DNA from: Rotaria sordida
Taxonomy: Eukaryota > Rotifera > Eurotatoria > Philodinida > Philodinidae
Reading direction: 5' to 3'
Length of the DNA: 64,000 nucleotides
Assembly (NCBI GenBank): GCA_905250125.1
Contig: CAJNOL010000083.1
Location: 186,001 to 250,000 of the forward strand
Part shown: positions 37,019 through 49,444 of the stretch, one piece after another
Layout: every line of letters begins with the position of its first letter
Position numbering within the stretch: position 1 is the first letter of the stretch
Position numbers and translations under genes: made by a program
Notes under the pieces: model-generated
Told to the model about the DNA's origin: nothing
The model's input: the letters and a program-made list of their open reading frames with translations, nothing else
Database searches by the model: none

Positions 37019-39854
37019 TGTGAATTTAAATGTAATTTATCTTGACAAACAAAAATAGTAGTTGAATTTTTCCAAAAAAAATCTTCATTTTCCTAACTAT
37101 TCAGTAAGACTGTAACTCCGATTTGTAGAGTTGTATATTGCTCTATTACATTGAAAAAAGAATGTCATCGAGCAGAGTTGCTGAATGCTAGCCGTATGCC
37201 TCAAAAAACGCTCGAAAAAAGTTAGTTTTGTTGAAAATGAGTAGAAACCTACATAGCAATCGATCACAGAGTTCTCTCTCAGTATGCAGGACTAATGTGC
37301 AGGAAGATAATGAGACACTCGGGACTTTAGACTCCATTTCACCTACAAGTCAGCGAGGAGAGGAACTATTATCTTCTCTGAGAAGAAAAGAAACAATTTT
37401 TAAAAGCTTCTGAGTTTGAAAAGACTTAGCATGGAAGATTCCATATAATCATACATTAAATTCGTCACTATCTCGAGTAATTCTATTTTCCAATCTACCC
37501 ATAAAACCAAGCAATCAATATTGACCTCACCTCGAACTACTGGCGTCAAAAAACAAATTCAGAGTTCGTGTGAAAAGTTATCGTAGATATAAATTTATTA
37601 ATGAAATGGATTGATTTCATATGTTGTTCCAACAAACAAATAGTAAGTTATTTTTTACAGCTACGATCATGCTTATCTCATTCAGATTACACCGAAGAAA
37701 TTCAATTGTTTAGAAGTTGAGGTGCTCGGTGTGGAAATTAGCCTTTTCGGAATGAAATTATATTTTGAAAAAAAAACCGATCGATTCAATCTTTCGTACC
37801 AGTTTATCGATTGGCTCTGACTTGCTGGAACTAGAAGTTCTGGCTATATGAGACATGAAGACACTAAACCAAGGTCGAATCGAGTCCAGCTATGCTAGAA
37901 AAGAACAACAACAAGTAGAAAGAAGATGATTTAGACATAGTATGACAGGCTGATTTAGCAGAGTTTGGGAAGAAACTGAAGTAAAAGAAATTGAATAGGA
38001 TTAAAAAGGTGCATTTACACCTGAAGAAAACAAGGTAGAAGTCTTGTCTTACGTAAATCGAAAGAGAATTTTTTTTCCAGTGAAATGTTGGCATTATACA
38101 AGTCAAAATCACATTAACCCTTTCCGGCCGGCTATTTGAAAAATGCCGTACCCCTATAGGGGAAAATGTTTCCATATGGAAACATCCGGCCGGAAAGGGT
38201 TAAATGGCTTCAGAATTTCGTTTTGAAAATGTTTATCAAGGAATTCATTTGATTGCTTAGTTGTTGAACCAATGAAATTCAACATGTCTCAACATCCCTA
38301 TGTTCTTTTTTGGCCTCAATAATAGTTGTTGATAAAGCTGTACTAGATTGGGCTAATGTCAATGTAAAATTTGATTTATTTCTGAAAGAACCATCTAAAA
38401 GTTAGGAAAAGATTTCGGCTCTTTCTGCTAGTTAGTACAGACGCTTACTGTCGTTTGCTTTGATTGGTCCATGTTGCCTGTAATCGTCAAATCTATACGG
38501 TGAAAAAATTATTACTATGCAGAGAAAAATGCATCATTTTTTATGTTCTGTCTTGTGCTTCATTTTTTTTTTGTCTCTCCTTTCTTTCACTTTTCGTGAT
38601 TATGGGATTATTCTCCTCGTTCTGATCGAAGGTGTCATTATACAAAGAAAGACAAAACACAAAGGCAGTCATTCACAACCAATGAAAGAATGAAAAGGTT
38701 AGGCAGCTGCTGATATGATTACTATATATGATTATTCACAAAATCATCATCACTGCAGTATATTGAAAAAGCAATCAAAAAATAATGCTTAAAGCCACTG
38801 CTAGAGAATGTGTGCGGTATCTTTAATAACTACTCTAGTTTTACTTTTCTAAATTTTCTTTTCTTGGTTGACTGTTTGTCTTCTTTTGGAAATATATATA
38901 CAAGTATTAGAAACGAACAATCTGTACTACGCAATTTTGGTCTTCATGAACTTGTGTTTAATGATTCTACTTTTCCTAATTGATATAATTTGTATTTCGG
39001 CTCCAAATTTCAGTAAGTTTTTTTTCCGTATTTAAAGGACTTTAAAAAAGTGAGGCTGATCATAGAAATAATTCACATTATAGTTGATTAGAATAAAGAC
39101 AAGAAGTCTCATCTGTAGTATTTTGTTGTCAGTTTTTCTTACATTGACAAAACATCCTTCAATAAAATCCGTTATTGTTTACTCACGAATAGTATAGTCA
39201 CGAAAAATCCATTGAATCATGTCTGTAACTGTCTTGAATAGAAGGACAAGGACTGAAAAGATTTATTTGACCTTCACTCTCGATCACAGCATACCTCAAC
39301 TACACTTAAACGTCATGGAAAATAACAAATTTGAGTCGAGAGTAGTGTAATCTTACAAAAAAAACGTATAATCTAATATACGAATGATATTAGTGGGGAT
39401 AATCATTTAGGGCCGTTTTGTGGACGAACTGTCCCCTTCCTTTTTTACAAAACCGAAAAACACCATAAAACAAAAGCTTTTAAACTTTTATTGTCTAGTT
39501 TATATGTTAAGCAATTAGGAAAAATGAAATTTACCAAAGTAGTGTTTCAAAATGAAAATAATAAAATAATACTATTAAAACATTATTTTAGGGAGAAGGA
39601 AAGAAATTAGTCAATGAGAGTACTTAAAGGATGAAATCCTTTACGAAAACGAAAGAAATTCTATTAAAGTATTTCACTTTAATTAAAGTTTAAAGTTTAA
39701 AGTGTTTTACTTTAAATTTTAATACTTTATTAAAGTATTTTTAAAGTTAAAGTGCCACCCCTAGATCTATCTATGAACAAAATTTCAAGTTAAACTTCAT
39801 TATTTTATTTTTTTCGTGAATATGTCAAAATTGATCAAAAGTTCTGTTAAAAGG
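37019..39854. other. Spacer with piggyBac-like MITE
   Basis: Apart from the MITE at 38114-38203, I see an open frame at 37228-37413 (ending in RRKETIFKSF) whose codon use is less AT-biased than neighbouring genes, and a low-complexity AAAGT/ACTTT-rich tract at about 39660-39760. Neither can be assigned. Confidence 0.35.
38114..38203. mobile_element. piggyBac-like MITE, 86-90 bp with TTAA target duplication
   Basis: TTAA at 38114-38117 and 38200-38203 flank a perfect 14-bp inverted repeat, CCCTTTCCGGCCGG at the left and CCGGCCGGAAAGGG at the right. TTAA duplication and a CCCTTT start are the signature of piggyBac-family ends. The interior contains further small hairpins (CCCCTATAGGGG, GTTTCCATATGGAAAC). 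Confidence 0.8.
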
Positions 39855-40304
39855 CTATAACTCAATCCAAAGGTTTATTAAGTCAAAATCTTTTAGGTTT
39901 TTGCTAGTGCTACTGAGATCTCCCTGTGAGTCCAATATGAATTCAAACAATATGGTATTATTTCTGACGATTCCCGCTTTACAATCAACTAAGAAAAATA
40001 ATTAAGAAGAAAATTTCTTTTTCTTACCATTAAATCTTTGTCTTAATTTCAAGTAAATCAAATGTTTGTTTTTCTTACAATCAAATTCAACACGAAAGCA
40101 AACACCTGGTGCAATAAGTTCTTCTTCTTCATTAGGATATTCGAACAACTGACTAACATCAGCCATAAAAGCCACATCAACATTCATGATAAATAGAGTA
40201 CTTCCAAATTTTTCTGCTTTTTGACGATTACGACTACAGGATGAAAATGTTTGCAGTGAAACCATATTCGTCTTCTTTATTGGCCATATGTTGATAAATA
40301 GCAA
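39855..40304 (-). pseudogene. Arginine ADP-ribosyltransferase (ART) fragment, C-terminal part
   Basis: On the minus strand, 40262-39991 reads VSLQTFSSCSRNRQKAEKFG (position of the STS motif in R-S-E type ARTs), then LFIMNVDV and EYPNEEEELIAPGVCFRV, which contains the E-x-E catalytic region and the following PPG-like turn. A donor (GTAAGA) at about 40027 can be joined to 39999-39855, ending at TAG. The N-terminal half with the first catalytic Arg is not found upstream; that region (40305-40450) is instead a TTCTGC-rich repeat. The copy therefore looks 5'-truncated. Mono-ADP-ribosyltransferases are abundant in rotifers. A functional short gene is not excluded. Confidence 0.5.
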
Positions 40305-42439
40305 TTTGTTCAGGTTTCAGTGTGGCTCCTCTACAGGGTTGCCACCTCTTCTGCTTTTAGCAGAAAAATCCTGCTGTTTGAAAGTTTTTCTGCTTTCTTT
40401 CTGTCCTTTCTGCTTTTTCTATTTTTTTCTGCTTTTCTTCAGATGTTCTGTGTTTTATATTTTTAGCTAAGACATTTGATCCTAATGGATAATTATTTAA
40501 AGAATATTTGAAAAATTCTTGTCATTATTCATTGATATTTTTTTGTCACCCTTATACATTATGAAATAATATGAGGATAATCTCTGCTTTTCACTGGCTT
40601 ATAAAAACCTCCGAGCTGATATACGGTTTTTATATGATCTTGTATGATCATAGAAGATTGCAAAATAAGTTCTCATATGATCTCATAAGAATCGTACAAG
40701 ATCTTATAGATGGATTGTTTTATCTGATTCGTTTTACTATTGAAGATATTGACTTGTCTACAAAATCCAGTTCTTTAATTCCTTCAAAAGATATCAATAT
40801 TTGAAGTGTATTCAAATGAATATGGATTAGAGACATGCACCACACCTAATTGCTCCTATGAGAGCGCTTCGCACTTTAACAACAAGTATAAATCATTTTT
40901 TGACAGGCACACCTCTATCATACTACGTGTTAAAGTCTATTGCTAGCAACTTGTTTAAAAAGGAACGTACAGTAAATACTGAAAAGTTGGGAGAAAGGAT
41001 TTAATCGTTGATGGACTCATTCTTTATTAAATATTGTTTGTTTTATTACTTCATTTTCATGCTTATTTCTTAAACTCTTCTGTTAAATCGTAATGAATTT
41101 CGATTAAAACTTATCCTGATAACAAATCAATCTAACGAGGAAACATTCCCAAGTGTCACATCGCTTTTGAGTCGAGCGTATGTGCATCATGTAGACCCTA
41201 ATGATTTATGAATACTCTGAAAAAAGTTCGTGCCGCTTGCTTATTACTGCCGAGACATTGTATTTTTTGTGTATGTTTAAGAAAAAAAGCTGTGATCCCT
41301 CTCAGGAACACTAGAAAAAATAAGTTTCGAGTTTCGACTTGAAACTTTGCATAGAGATAGGCCCCAGTGAGAATAGTTTATTGTAAAAGTTTTAGATCTT
41401 TTCGTTGTTCCTGTCCTAAGATACAGCTATGGTAAAATAGCTTATATACACCGGCAGATTCCGATGTTCTTATTTCAGACTAAGAACAATCAAAAGATCT
41501 GAAACTTTCACAATAAACTTTTCTCATTGAGACCTGTTCTTGTGCAAAGTTTCAAGTTGAAATTCGAAACTCAATTTTCCTAGTGTTCCTGAGGGGGACC
41601 ACGGCTTTTTGCTTATACATACAGTAAAAATGCAATATCTCGCCGGTAATAAGCAAGCGGCACAAACTTTTTTCAGAGTATTCATAGATCATTAGGGTCT
41701 ACATGATGCACATACGCTTGACTCAAAAGCGATGTGACACTTAGGAATATTCCCTCGTAAGTCAAAACTGAGTGAATTTCTATGTGATGAGCATAGTATT
41801 TAAATTTGTCTTAAACTTAAATGTGTGCAAATTTAACTACAAAAATATGTCAAAACTGAATTGAGCATCCTATGATTATGTATATACGCATATGCATCTG
41901 GTTATATCTTGCCTAATTCAATCGTCTTTCGCGGTATTTTCAAATTTATATAGGTGTTCGTGCACGAGTGTTGAAAAAAAATGCAATACTTTTTATTAAG
42001 AAATATTATAGCATCACAAATATACGAAAAAAAATCTCTCGGGTTACTGTTAGACGTGGCCACGCTTCGTTACGTAAGAAGGATGCCACTTGCCAAAAAG
42101 GCTTTCTAGTATTGATCATCTCTTCATCTTTTTTTTGGGGCGCGATGCATGTCCGTGATATGCATTAATAATGAGAAAATGAAAATTTCTAGATTGTATA
42201 AAATCGACAAGTTTCATTTGAAATCTAGTTCTGATAGATTTACCAATTCATTTTTAGATCTCCTTTTTTAAAAGTATTTTAAGATCGTTATTCGAATTTT
42301 TCTAATCAAGATTTCAAGGTTGAAATAATAAAAAAGAAATCAAAAAACATCAAAATTAAAGAATTTTCTCCAATGAAACATTATCTAAAATTTTGTCTTT
42401 CGTATTTTTAAAATGAGAAGAAACAAAAAAAAAAAAGAA
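40305..42439. other. Spacer with TTCTGC-rich repeat and long palindrome
   Basis: It holds TTCTGCTTTT-type repeats at 40340-40445 and the palindrome at 41138-41765. Short ORFs at 40571-40804 and 41968-42168 have no support. Confidence 0.45.
41138..41765. repeat. Long imperfect palindrome
   Basis: Arms at about 41138-41420 and 41475-41765 are reverse complements with a centre of about 50 bp. Pairs include GTCTACATGATGCACATACG (41697) against its complement at 41170-41195, and GAGTATTCATAGATCATTAG against CTAATGATTTATGAATACTC. Part of the right arm is similar to 50970-51070. Confidence 0.85.
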
Positions 42440-45174
42440 TTATTCGAGTTCGTTCTGTATAATAGCCAATGTTCGATCAATAAGTCTTCGACCACCACAA
42501 TTTTGACTAATACGAATATTTTCAAGTAATGGTTTATATTCATGTAATTGTTCTATTGTAAGAAAATTATCTAAATACAAAATAACTTCGTTCAAATAAT
42601 AATAATAAAAAAAAATCAATCTAATCTTTACTTTGTTTTTTAATTAAATGAATTAATTGAAGAACATTATTAATTATCTCTGAATATTGAATTTCTTGTT
42701 TTAAAAATTCTTTAACATTTTCATGACAATTTGCTTCTTTTAATTTCTCACAAATAAATGCTACAAAAAATAAATAAATAAATAAATAAATAAAAACAAA
42801 TACATGTAACTAACCATTAGCTAACATTAAAATAATATTAAGTGCAATAAGTGCTTCATTTTGAATAATTCCACGATTTGTTTGTACATCACATGAAGCT
42901 AATGTTGAAGTAATAAGTGGAAAAACATCATTTCGTGCAAGTGCTTCAATAGCTTCAACCGTTTTTAATGCAATTGGTAATAAAAATAAAACACGACGAG
43001 ATTCAACTAAAAGTTTGTTTGTTTTTTTTTTTAATATCATTTTTATTTGAATGAAACAAAAAAAAAAGAACTTACATTGTAAACCTGCATGCAGAGCACT
43101 ACTATTAAGAACAATTTGTTTTAAAATTTGATCATCTACAATTGCTAATTTTGATGTTTCTTTTGCATCACGAAGAAGAAAACGAATAACACCAGTTGCT
43201 GAAAAACAAATCAAATTATTGAAATATATCAATAATAACAAAATGAATGTCTTTACCTTTATAAGCTATTTCACCACCAAAATTTTTTATAAATATATAT
43301 GGAATTACATTATCAAGAACATCATTATCTACTAATAAATGTCGATTTGTAGCTAAAACGAAAAAACACAGAAGAAGATTAAGATTTTTTTTTTTTTGTT
43401 TGGTTTATTACTTGGAACAGCGAGATTTCTTAATGCACCTAAAATTCCATGTGCAGCTTTTGCTTGTTCATCTGTCATTAATTCAAATTTATTTTGTAAT
43501 TGTATTGAAAAATATTTTAATTGTTCAACTAATTTTATATCTGGTTTACGTTTATCTGATAATATACTTATTGCTGATTGATCATTTCGTGTTAAATTTG
43601 TTATTATTAATGCACCAGTCATTTTTAATTGTAAATTTGATTTTTCTAACCATGATATACCATATTCAAGTAAATCATATTTATTAGAAGTTAATAAATG
43701 ATCAATTGATTTATCTAAAAAAAAAAAACAAAAACAACAAGACAAAAAAAATTTTCAAGAAATATTTTTTTAAATATAAAAACCTGTCGTTATAAGAACA
43801 ACAAGTAAATAACATGTTTCACGAAGAAATTCTTCATCTTGTCCAACATATTGTTCACATAAATTAATTAATTTATAATAAAATAATGATGAACATAATT
43901 CTTCTTTTACACTATCTGAATAAGAAAGAAAAAGAAGATCTTTTTTGTTTTTTTAGTTTAAATAAAATTAAAAAAAAACTATACCTTCTTCACATGCTTC
44001 GAGTAAATAAGGTAAAATAACAGTACGATTATCATATATATTTGATTCAGTTATTTGATTTCCAATTGCAGATAATAAATGACTCGAAACAAGATGTTCA
44101 CATTCTAAATTTAGAAAATATGGAATTTTATAAAGGAAAATTCTATTGTTTAATCTTATATTTTGGTGTGAAGAATGTACTTGAAAATATTTTAGAATAA
44201 TTAATTCTTTTCATATCAAATTTTTGTTTAGGAAATGATGTAGAGATTACTCTTTTATATAATGAGTGTATATAAAAAAAATATATTCATACTTGTATCA
44301 TGATCGTTCATATTAGAACAAATTGAAAATAGAAATAATATGATTTTTGATTCCGATAAAAAAGGTATATAAAGAAGAAATATTTGAAATAAATTTTCTT
44401 TTAATATTGATTCTGCAACTGTTTCTAAATTAAAAAAAAAACCAAGGAAATACATATCAAATTTATTTTTTATTAATTATTTTTTTTTTACCATTTGAAT
44501 TAATAATATTATGTAATGCACCTAATGTCATCATTCGTAATTGTTCACTTTCATTTTCATTTGTTTCACATGCATATCGACATACATCAAATAAAGTATT
44601 TATACCAATTATATTAAATACTAAATCACAACCATCAGCTAAAAGAAAAATTAACTGAATATATTTTGACAAGAAAAAAAAAAAAAAAAAATTTTGAATA
44701 AAAATCTTCAAACCATTTTCATAACACATGTTTCCTATTGCACGACATGATTCAATTTTTTCTTGAATAGTACCAGATTGTAAAGGATCTTTTAAACAAG
44801 ATATAAAATCTAATTTTACACATTCATGTCGTTGAGATTCTAAAAAAAACAATAGATGAAAAAAAAAAAAATTAAATAAATCAATATTTTTTTTTCTCTC
44901 ACCATCTTTACAAATTTCAGCTAAAAGTCGAATTACTTTATGTCGATAATCGATTTTTTGATTAATTAAATCTTTTAATATATTTTTATCGATTTCTGAT
45001 CTCAATTGAACAATTGATGTTTGTGTTTCGTTAGCTAAATGTTACAATGGAGAAAAAAATCTTTTAAATTAAAATTAAAATTAAATTCAGTTTTTCTTCA
45101 CCATTTTGCGATATTTGATTTTGACTATCGATTAATTTTTTAAGAAATGTATCAATATCATTATTTGTATACAT
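42440..45174 (-). CDS. RAP1GDS1: RAP1GDS1 (SmgGDS) armadillo-repeat GTPase regulator, complete
   Basis: SmgGDS binds Rho/Rap-type small GTPases carrying a polybasic, prenylated tail in the cytosol. Exons: 45174-45102, 45034-44903, 44839-44714, 44638-44492, 44424-44293, 44104-43985, 43915-43784, 43714-43412, 43352-43257, 43198-43076, 43006-42815, 42760-42632 and 42570-42440. All internal junctions are phase 1, and the total of 611 aa is close to 607 in human. The chain is all-helical armadillo repeats. Family marks include CRAIGNMCYENG, LGALHNIINSNG, WLEKSNLQLKMTGALIITNL then RNDQSAI, LGALRNLAVP, ESRRVLFLLPIA and IQNEALIALNIILMLANG, in the vertebrate order. Several repeats coincide with single exons of 120-132 bp. 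A pyrimidine tract ending in TTTTAG lies about 17 bases before the ATG, so a spliced leader is possible. Confidence 0.92.
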
Positions 45175-46818
45175 ATTTACGATAAGTAAAACTAAAAGAA
45201 AGAAAATTCTTGCAAAAAATTACTGTCATCTAACAATAAATTTAATCATTGGTTGAATATTTTTCTTCAATCACAATAAAACGCCACTTGTTCTTCTCGT
45301 TCGCGTCTTGCTTTCGTTTGCATAGCATTGTTTCTAATGCTTTCATATAAAGACTGAATGTTTTTTTTAGTGTTGATAATTATTTAACTGATTATTCTGA
45401 TGTTAAACAAATGGAAAATAATGGATATAATCAAGTAATATTTCATTTTTTAGTTTTAAGTTATTTCAGTTGAAATAACTTAAAACTAGTGAAATTACAA
45501 TTGTATTTTTAGTTTTTTCTTGAGAAGTTGTAATTTCAAAATATAAGAAGGTGATGGAACAATGTTTACCAACAACATATTTTTAATTTTTCTTAATAAA
45601 TTTCGTTTTTTTACGGTTTTTTGTGATACTTATAATTTGTTAAGGAAATGTTGTAGAAAATATGGCGATTTCTTATCTTGTTCAGTTAAAATGGCTTCGA
45701 GAAAATCTTCTGAGATCTGCAAACTATGGTGTCCGATTTTTTGAGAAATCTTAGTATAGAATGCATTACATACAAAACTTCATTGCTTATTAAAATCACT
45801 ATCTAGATTTGAGCTAATTGCTTAATATTATTATAGGAAAAAAAATTTCGTTGTTGTTAAACTTTTTCTCATCACCTTATTTACAACATTCGTCTTTAAT
45901 CATGAATTATAGTAATAGCTCAAAATATCTATAAGAATATCGAAAATATTTCTCGGATGTATTTAGGAAATCTTTTTCACATATATTTCTAAACAAAATG
46001 ATATGCTTTCGTGGATTATATAACACTGATGCATTTGAATTGCATTCGATTTTGCAAGAGATTTTATTATTAAGTATAATACTTTAAAATTCAGTACAAT
46101 TTAGTAACAAAACATCTTGAAGACGTTTGATTTTTATCAGAAAGTTTTGAATGATGTTTCAATTAAATTGAAGAGATAAATTTTGAGAACTATGAAACAT
46201 TCTTTAGATCTTGTTTTTAGATTTTTTTTCGTATCATATATTACAAAGCTAGTGTATATAGTTAAAACTTTCAATTTTTTTTTTTTATTAAAGCCGAATA
46301 CGTAAAAAAAATTTTGTCATTGAACTAGATCAAAGATGAAATCTTCAATTTTGTGTTTTTTTTTTTAATTTTCAAGAAACCTTTCTTATAGTTGAAAATG
46401 TAACATTCAAAAGAAAAATACTTTGTTAGAAAAAATTATTCAATGATTATCATATAAAAATGAATTTTTATTCAATTTGATTATTATTATTGGAAACTTT
46501 GTCAGTACAATATTTTGTTGAATATATATGAATTATTTGATTAGATGACTTTTTAACTATGAAGTATGTGAATTTATTTTTGTTAACAAAAAATATCTAT
46601 TCTTTTCAAATAGAAATAATTATTCGTTCAATGGTTCAATTATATCTATCATCTATCTTGACTTATCATTTTATATGATGTCAAATGAAAAAAAAAAGAA
46701 ACATTATAGATTGAATCTTTTATTTCAAAAATTTTATTTTATATCTATAAATAAAAATAAAAATTTTTTAATGAAAGTTTTATTAATATAAAAATAATAA
46801 ATTCGTTTTTTTTTCTAG
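45175..46818. promoter_or_regulatory. Shared upstream region of RAP1GDS1 and SREK1, with repeat copy
   Basis: Both flanking genes point outward, so promoters for both are expected here. It also contains a perfect 17-bp-arm palindrome at 45452-45487 and a diverged half-element at 45605-45855 related to the palindrome at 21.36-21.76 kb. Immediately before the SREK1 ATG is TTTTTTTTTCTAG. Confidence 0.4.
45605..45855 (+). repeat. Half copy of the 21.4-21.7 kb palindromic element
   Basis: It shares with 21560-21760, in the same order, TTTTTGTGATACTTA, a TCTTAG/GG-TATAG-ATG-ATTACATA block, TAAA-TCACTATCT, TTTGAGCTAA, TGCTTAA and TATAGGAAAAAAAAT. Only one arm is present. Confidence 0.65.
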
Positions 46819-49444
46819 ATGTCCACCATTGTTTCTCATAGTAAAGTTGTTCAAGTTTGTAATGTATCAACAACATGTCAAAGAGATCAATTAAAGGCAT
46901 TGTTTGCTTTTTTTGGACGAATCGATGATGTTCAATTGTATCCAGATAGGTGAGTAATTCGAATAAATTTATATTTAATAAAGATTGAGAAAAGATAAAC
47001 ATAGGATATTTTATTAATATAGAGTTCTCGACTTTTATTCGACAATCAAAACTATATAATGATAGATTTCTTCTATGAAATGAATAATCTTCATGTAGAA
47101 GAGTTGTATTTGTAGACTAACGAGAGAATCTCTTCAGATATCTACCTCCAATTTCAATGATTTTTTTTTTGCCTAGAGATACTATACAGTGTACTAATAA
47201 AAATCCTAAAAGAATTTGACTAAGCTATCGAATTTTGATCTGAAATTTAGTGCATATAGAGAGCTCAACTAGACTAGTTTGCATTAAAAAAATGCATGTT
47301 ATATACATTATTCATGGGAAAGGGTCTAGACTTTGTTCAAAAGTTATGAATTTTCTTCTAGAAGCTAGTCTTGTTGAGTTCTTAGTATTCGCAATGCTTT
47401 CAGATGAAAATTCGAATATACGAGTTTTTCGAGAAAATTGACATATTAAAAATTCAATAGTTTAGTCAAATTTCAATAGGTAAAAAAAAACCATTGTAAT
47501 CGTAGTGGGACATTTGAGCAGGTTTCCTCATAGGAAAATCAAATAACAAGAAGTTAGATATTTTATACAGATATGTTGGAAGACAATTTTCACAAGAGCA
47601 TGACTAAAAGCTTGGTTTCTTAGATCTCTAAGTCAGAATAATTTTATTATAAAATAAAAATCTTATATAATTTGTTGATCTGAAATATATCACAGAAACA
47701 CAATCATTTCTTTCTCTATTTATCAAAAAATCCTCAATTTATGAATAATTCTTAATCAAATATTTCGAAATAAGATACTAATCTGAAAAAAAAAAATCAT
47801 AAACATACTTTACAAATTTCTGATTACTATTTCCAATAGTTAATCTCAACATGTTTATTCACTACAAAACTATTCTATAATTTTAAATACCTTCGACAAA
47901 AAATAACTTTTCACTTTTCATAGTGATACATTAACATCAACAATTAATGCAAAAGTTGGCTATATCAAATATGAACGTATTGATAGTGTTCATGCTGCAT
48001 TAAATATGACAAATACAATATTTATTGATAAACCATTAATAGTTACACAAGTTTTTGAAAATAGTTTACCAGATGAAACCGATGCAATGATTTATTGTGC
48101 ACCACTTAATCCAAATATAACATTACTTACTGGTGGTCCAACATGGCCAAGTACAGTTATTAATCGACTTGTTGGTCAACCATTGAATCCTTCATATATT
48201 GAAACAGTTGATCCTGAATTAACTGATAGAAATTTACCACCATATCCACCATTACCAGGAACATTAGATGTTACAAAAGTTGAAGAAATTCGACGTACAG
48301 TTTATTTATCAAATTTAGATAAAAATGTAAGTTGATTTCATTTGTTATATGGATTTTTTTTCTTCTTCTTTTCTATTAATTATTTTAATTAGATTGGTTT
48401 GGATATTTTACATGAATTTTTATCACAAATTGGTGAAATACGATTTATTCGAGCGGCTTATATTGATGAAAATGTTGAAATACGAGGTGCTTATGTTGAA
48501 TTTAGTGAACAACCATCAATACCAAAAGTTTTATCAATAAATGGTTTTCAATTTTTTGGACGACCATTATTGTATGTTAAATTTTAAAACATAACAAAAA
48601 AAAGAAATATAATTTAAATTTGTAGAGTTAATCATGCAACTTCTTGTATTATTAAGCCAGCAACTGTCCGTGGAATGAGAAGTGGTAAGACAAAAAAAAA
48701 AATATTTTTTTTTTTTTTTTTGAAAAAAAAAGAACTTTTGATTTTTAGATGAAGAAGATATGCCATTTAGTCGATCACGTTCTCGAAGGTTTGTTTTGTT
48801 TTTTTGTTTTGATTGTGTACCTTATTGTCGAAAAGAAAGATCATCGAATTTCTTTCGATAATCTTCATTTCGGTAACCATTTTTTTTTTCTTTTGCTTTT
48901 TGAATACACATCGTATAGAGAAAGATATTGTAGGTATTATCTCAAAATATCGTCGAAATATAGATTACCGAACTTCAATGAAATGCTTACTGATTGCTTC
49001 TTTTTTTTTTAATTATTTGAGAAGAATCTTATTGTTTATTTTTAGTGCATCAGCTCATAAAGATTCTCCAGTTGCTGAGGAAAGTGACAATCATCGTGAA
49101 AATGGTCGTCATTCATCACGTTCACGACATCGTTCATCATCAAGATCGAAATCACGTAAAAAATCTTCAAAATCAACTCGATCACCTAAACGTCGTTCAA
49201 GGTCATTTTTTTTATTTCTTATAATAAATATATCAATATTTTCTTTTTTCTATGTATAAATAGATCAAAAAAACGTAGTCGATCAAGATCATCACGTGAT
49301 CGAAAACGTCGTTCACGTTCTCGTGATCATCATCGTAGAAAAAAAGATTCACGTAAACGTTCACGATCACGTTCACGTTCGCATTCAAAAGGACGTCATC
49401 GCCGTAGTGAAAGTAGTCGAAAAGAAAAAAAATCTCGACATTGA
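46819..49444 (+). CDS. SREK1: SREK1-like splicing regulator (two RRMs, RS tail), complete
   Basis: SREK1 (SRrp86) modulates other SR proteins in nuclear pre-mRNA splicing. Exons 46819-46949, 47924-48326, 48393-48571, 48626-48684, 48749-48788, 49046-49201 and 49264-49444 give 382 aa with consistent phases. RRM1 (about 8-90) reads VVQVCNVSTTC, LKALFAFFGRIDDVQLYP and NTIFIDKPLIV. A Pro-rich linker follows, with the family-specific VEEIRRTVYLSNLD opening RRM2, then FLSQIGEIRFIRAA, GAYVEFSEQ, FGRPLLVNHATSCIIKP. The C-terminus is a strongly basic RS domain (SRSRSR, RSRHRSSSRSKSRKK, KRSRSRSRSRSHSKG). The ATG directly follows a CTAG acceptor. Intron 1 (974 bp) carries a transposon-like repeat also found in the Kv gene at 53-56 kb. 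Confidence 0.92.
47105..47525 (+). repeat. Dispersed repeat copy A, in SREK1 intron 1
   Basis: It shares with 54395-54915 in the same orientation AATCTCTTCAG, the block AAAGAATTTGACTAAG-TATCG, TTTTCTTCTAGAAGCTAGT-TT-TTGAGTTCT, AATACGAGTTTT and AATTCAATAG-TTAGT-AAAT. No ORF is conserved between the copies. Confidence 0.75.

Noticed and set aside
37228..37413. 61-aa ORF ending RRKETIFKSF
   Set aside because: Compositionally protein-like but with no start context, splice partners or family, so it was left as spacer.
42770..42795. AAAT tandem repeat in a RAP1GDS1 intron
   Set aside because: Ordinary microsatellite.
43396..43687. Two plus-strand ORFs of 61 and 95 aa
   Set aside because: Antisense shadows of RAP1GDS1 exon 8.
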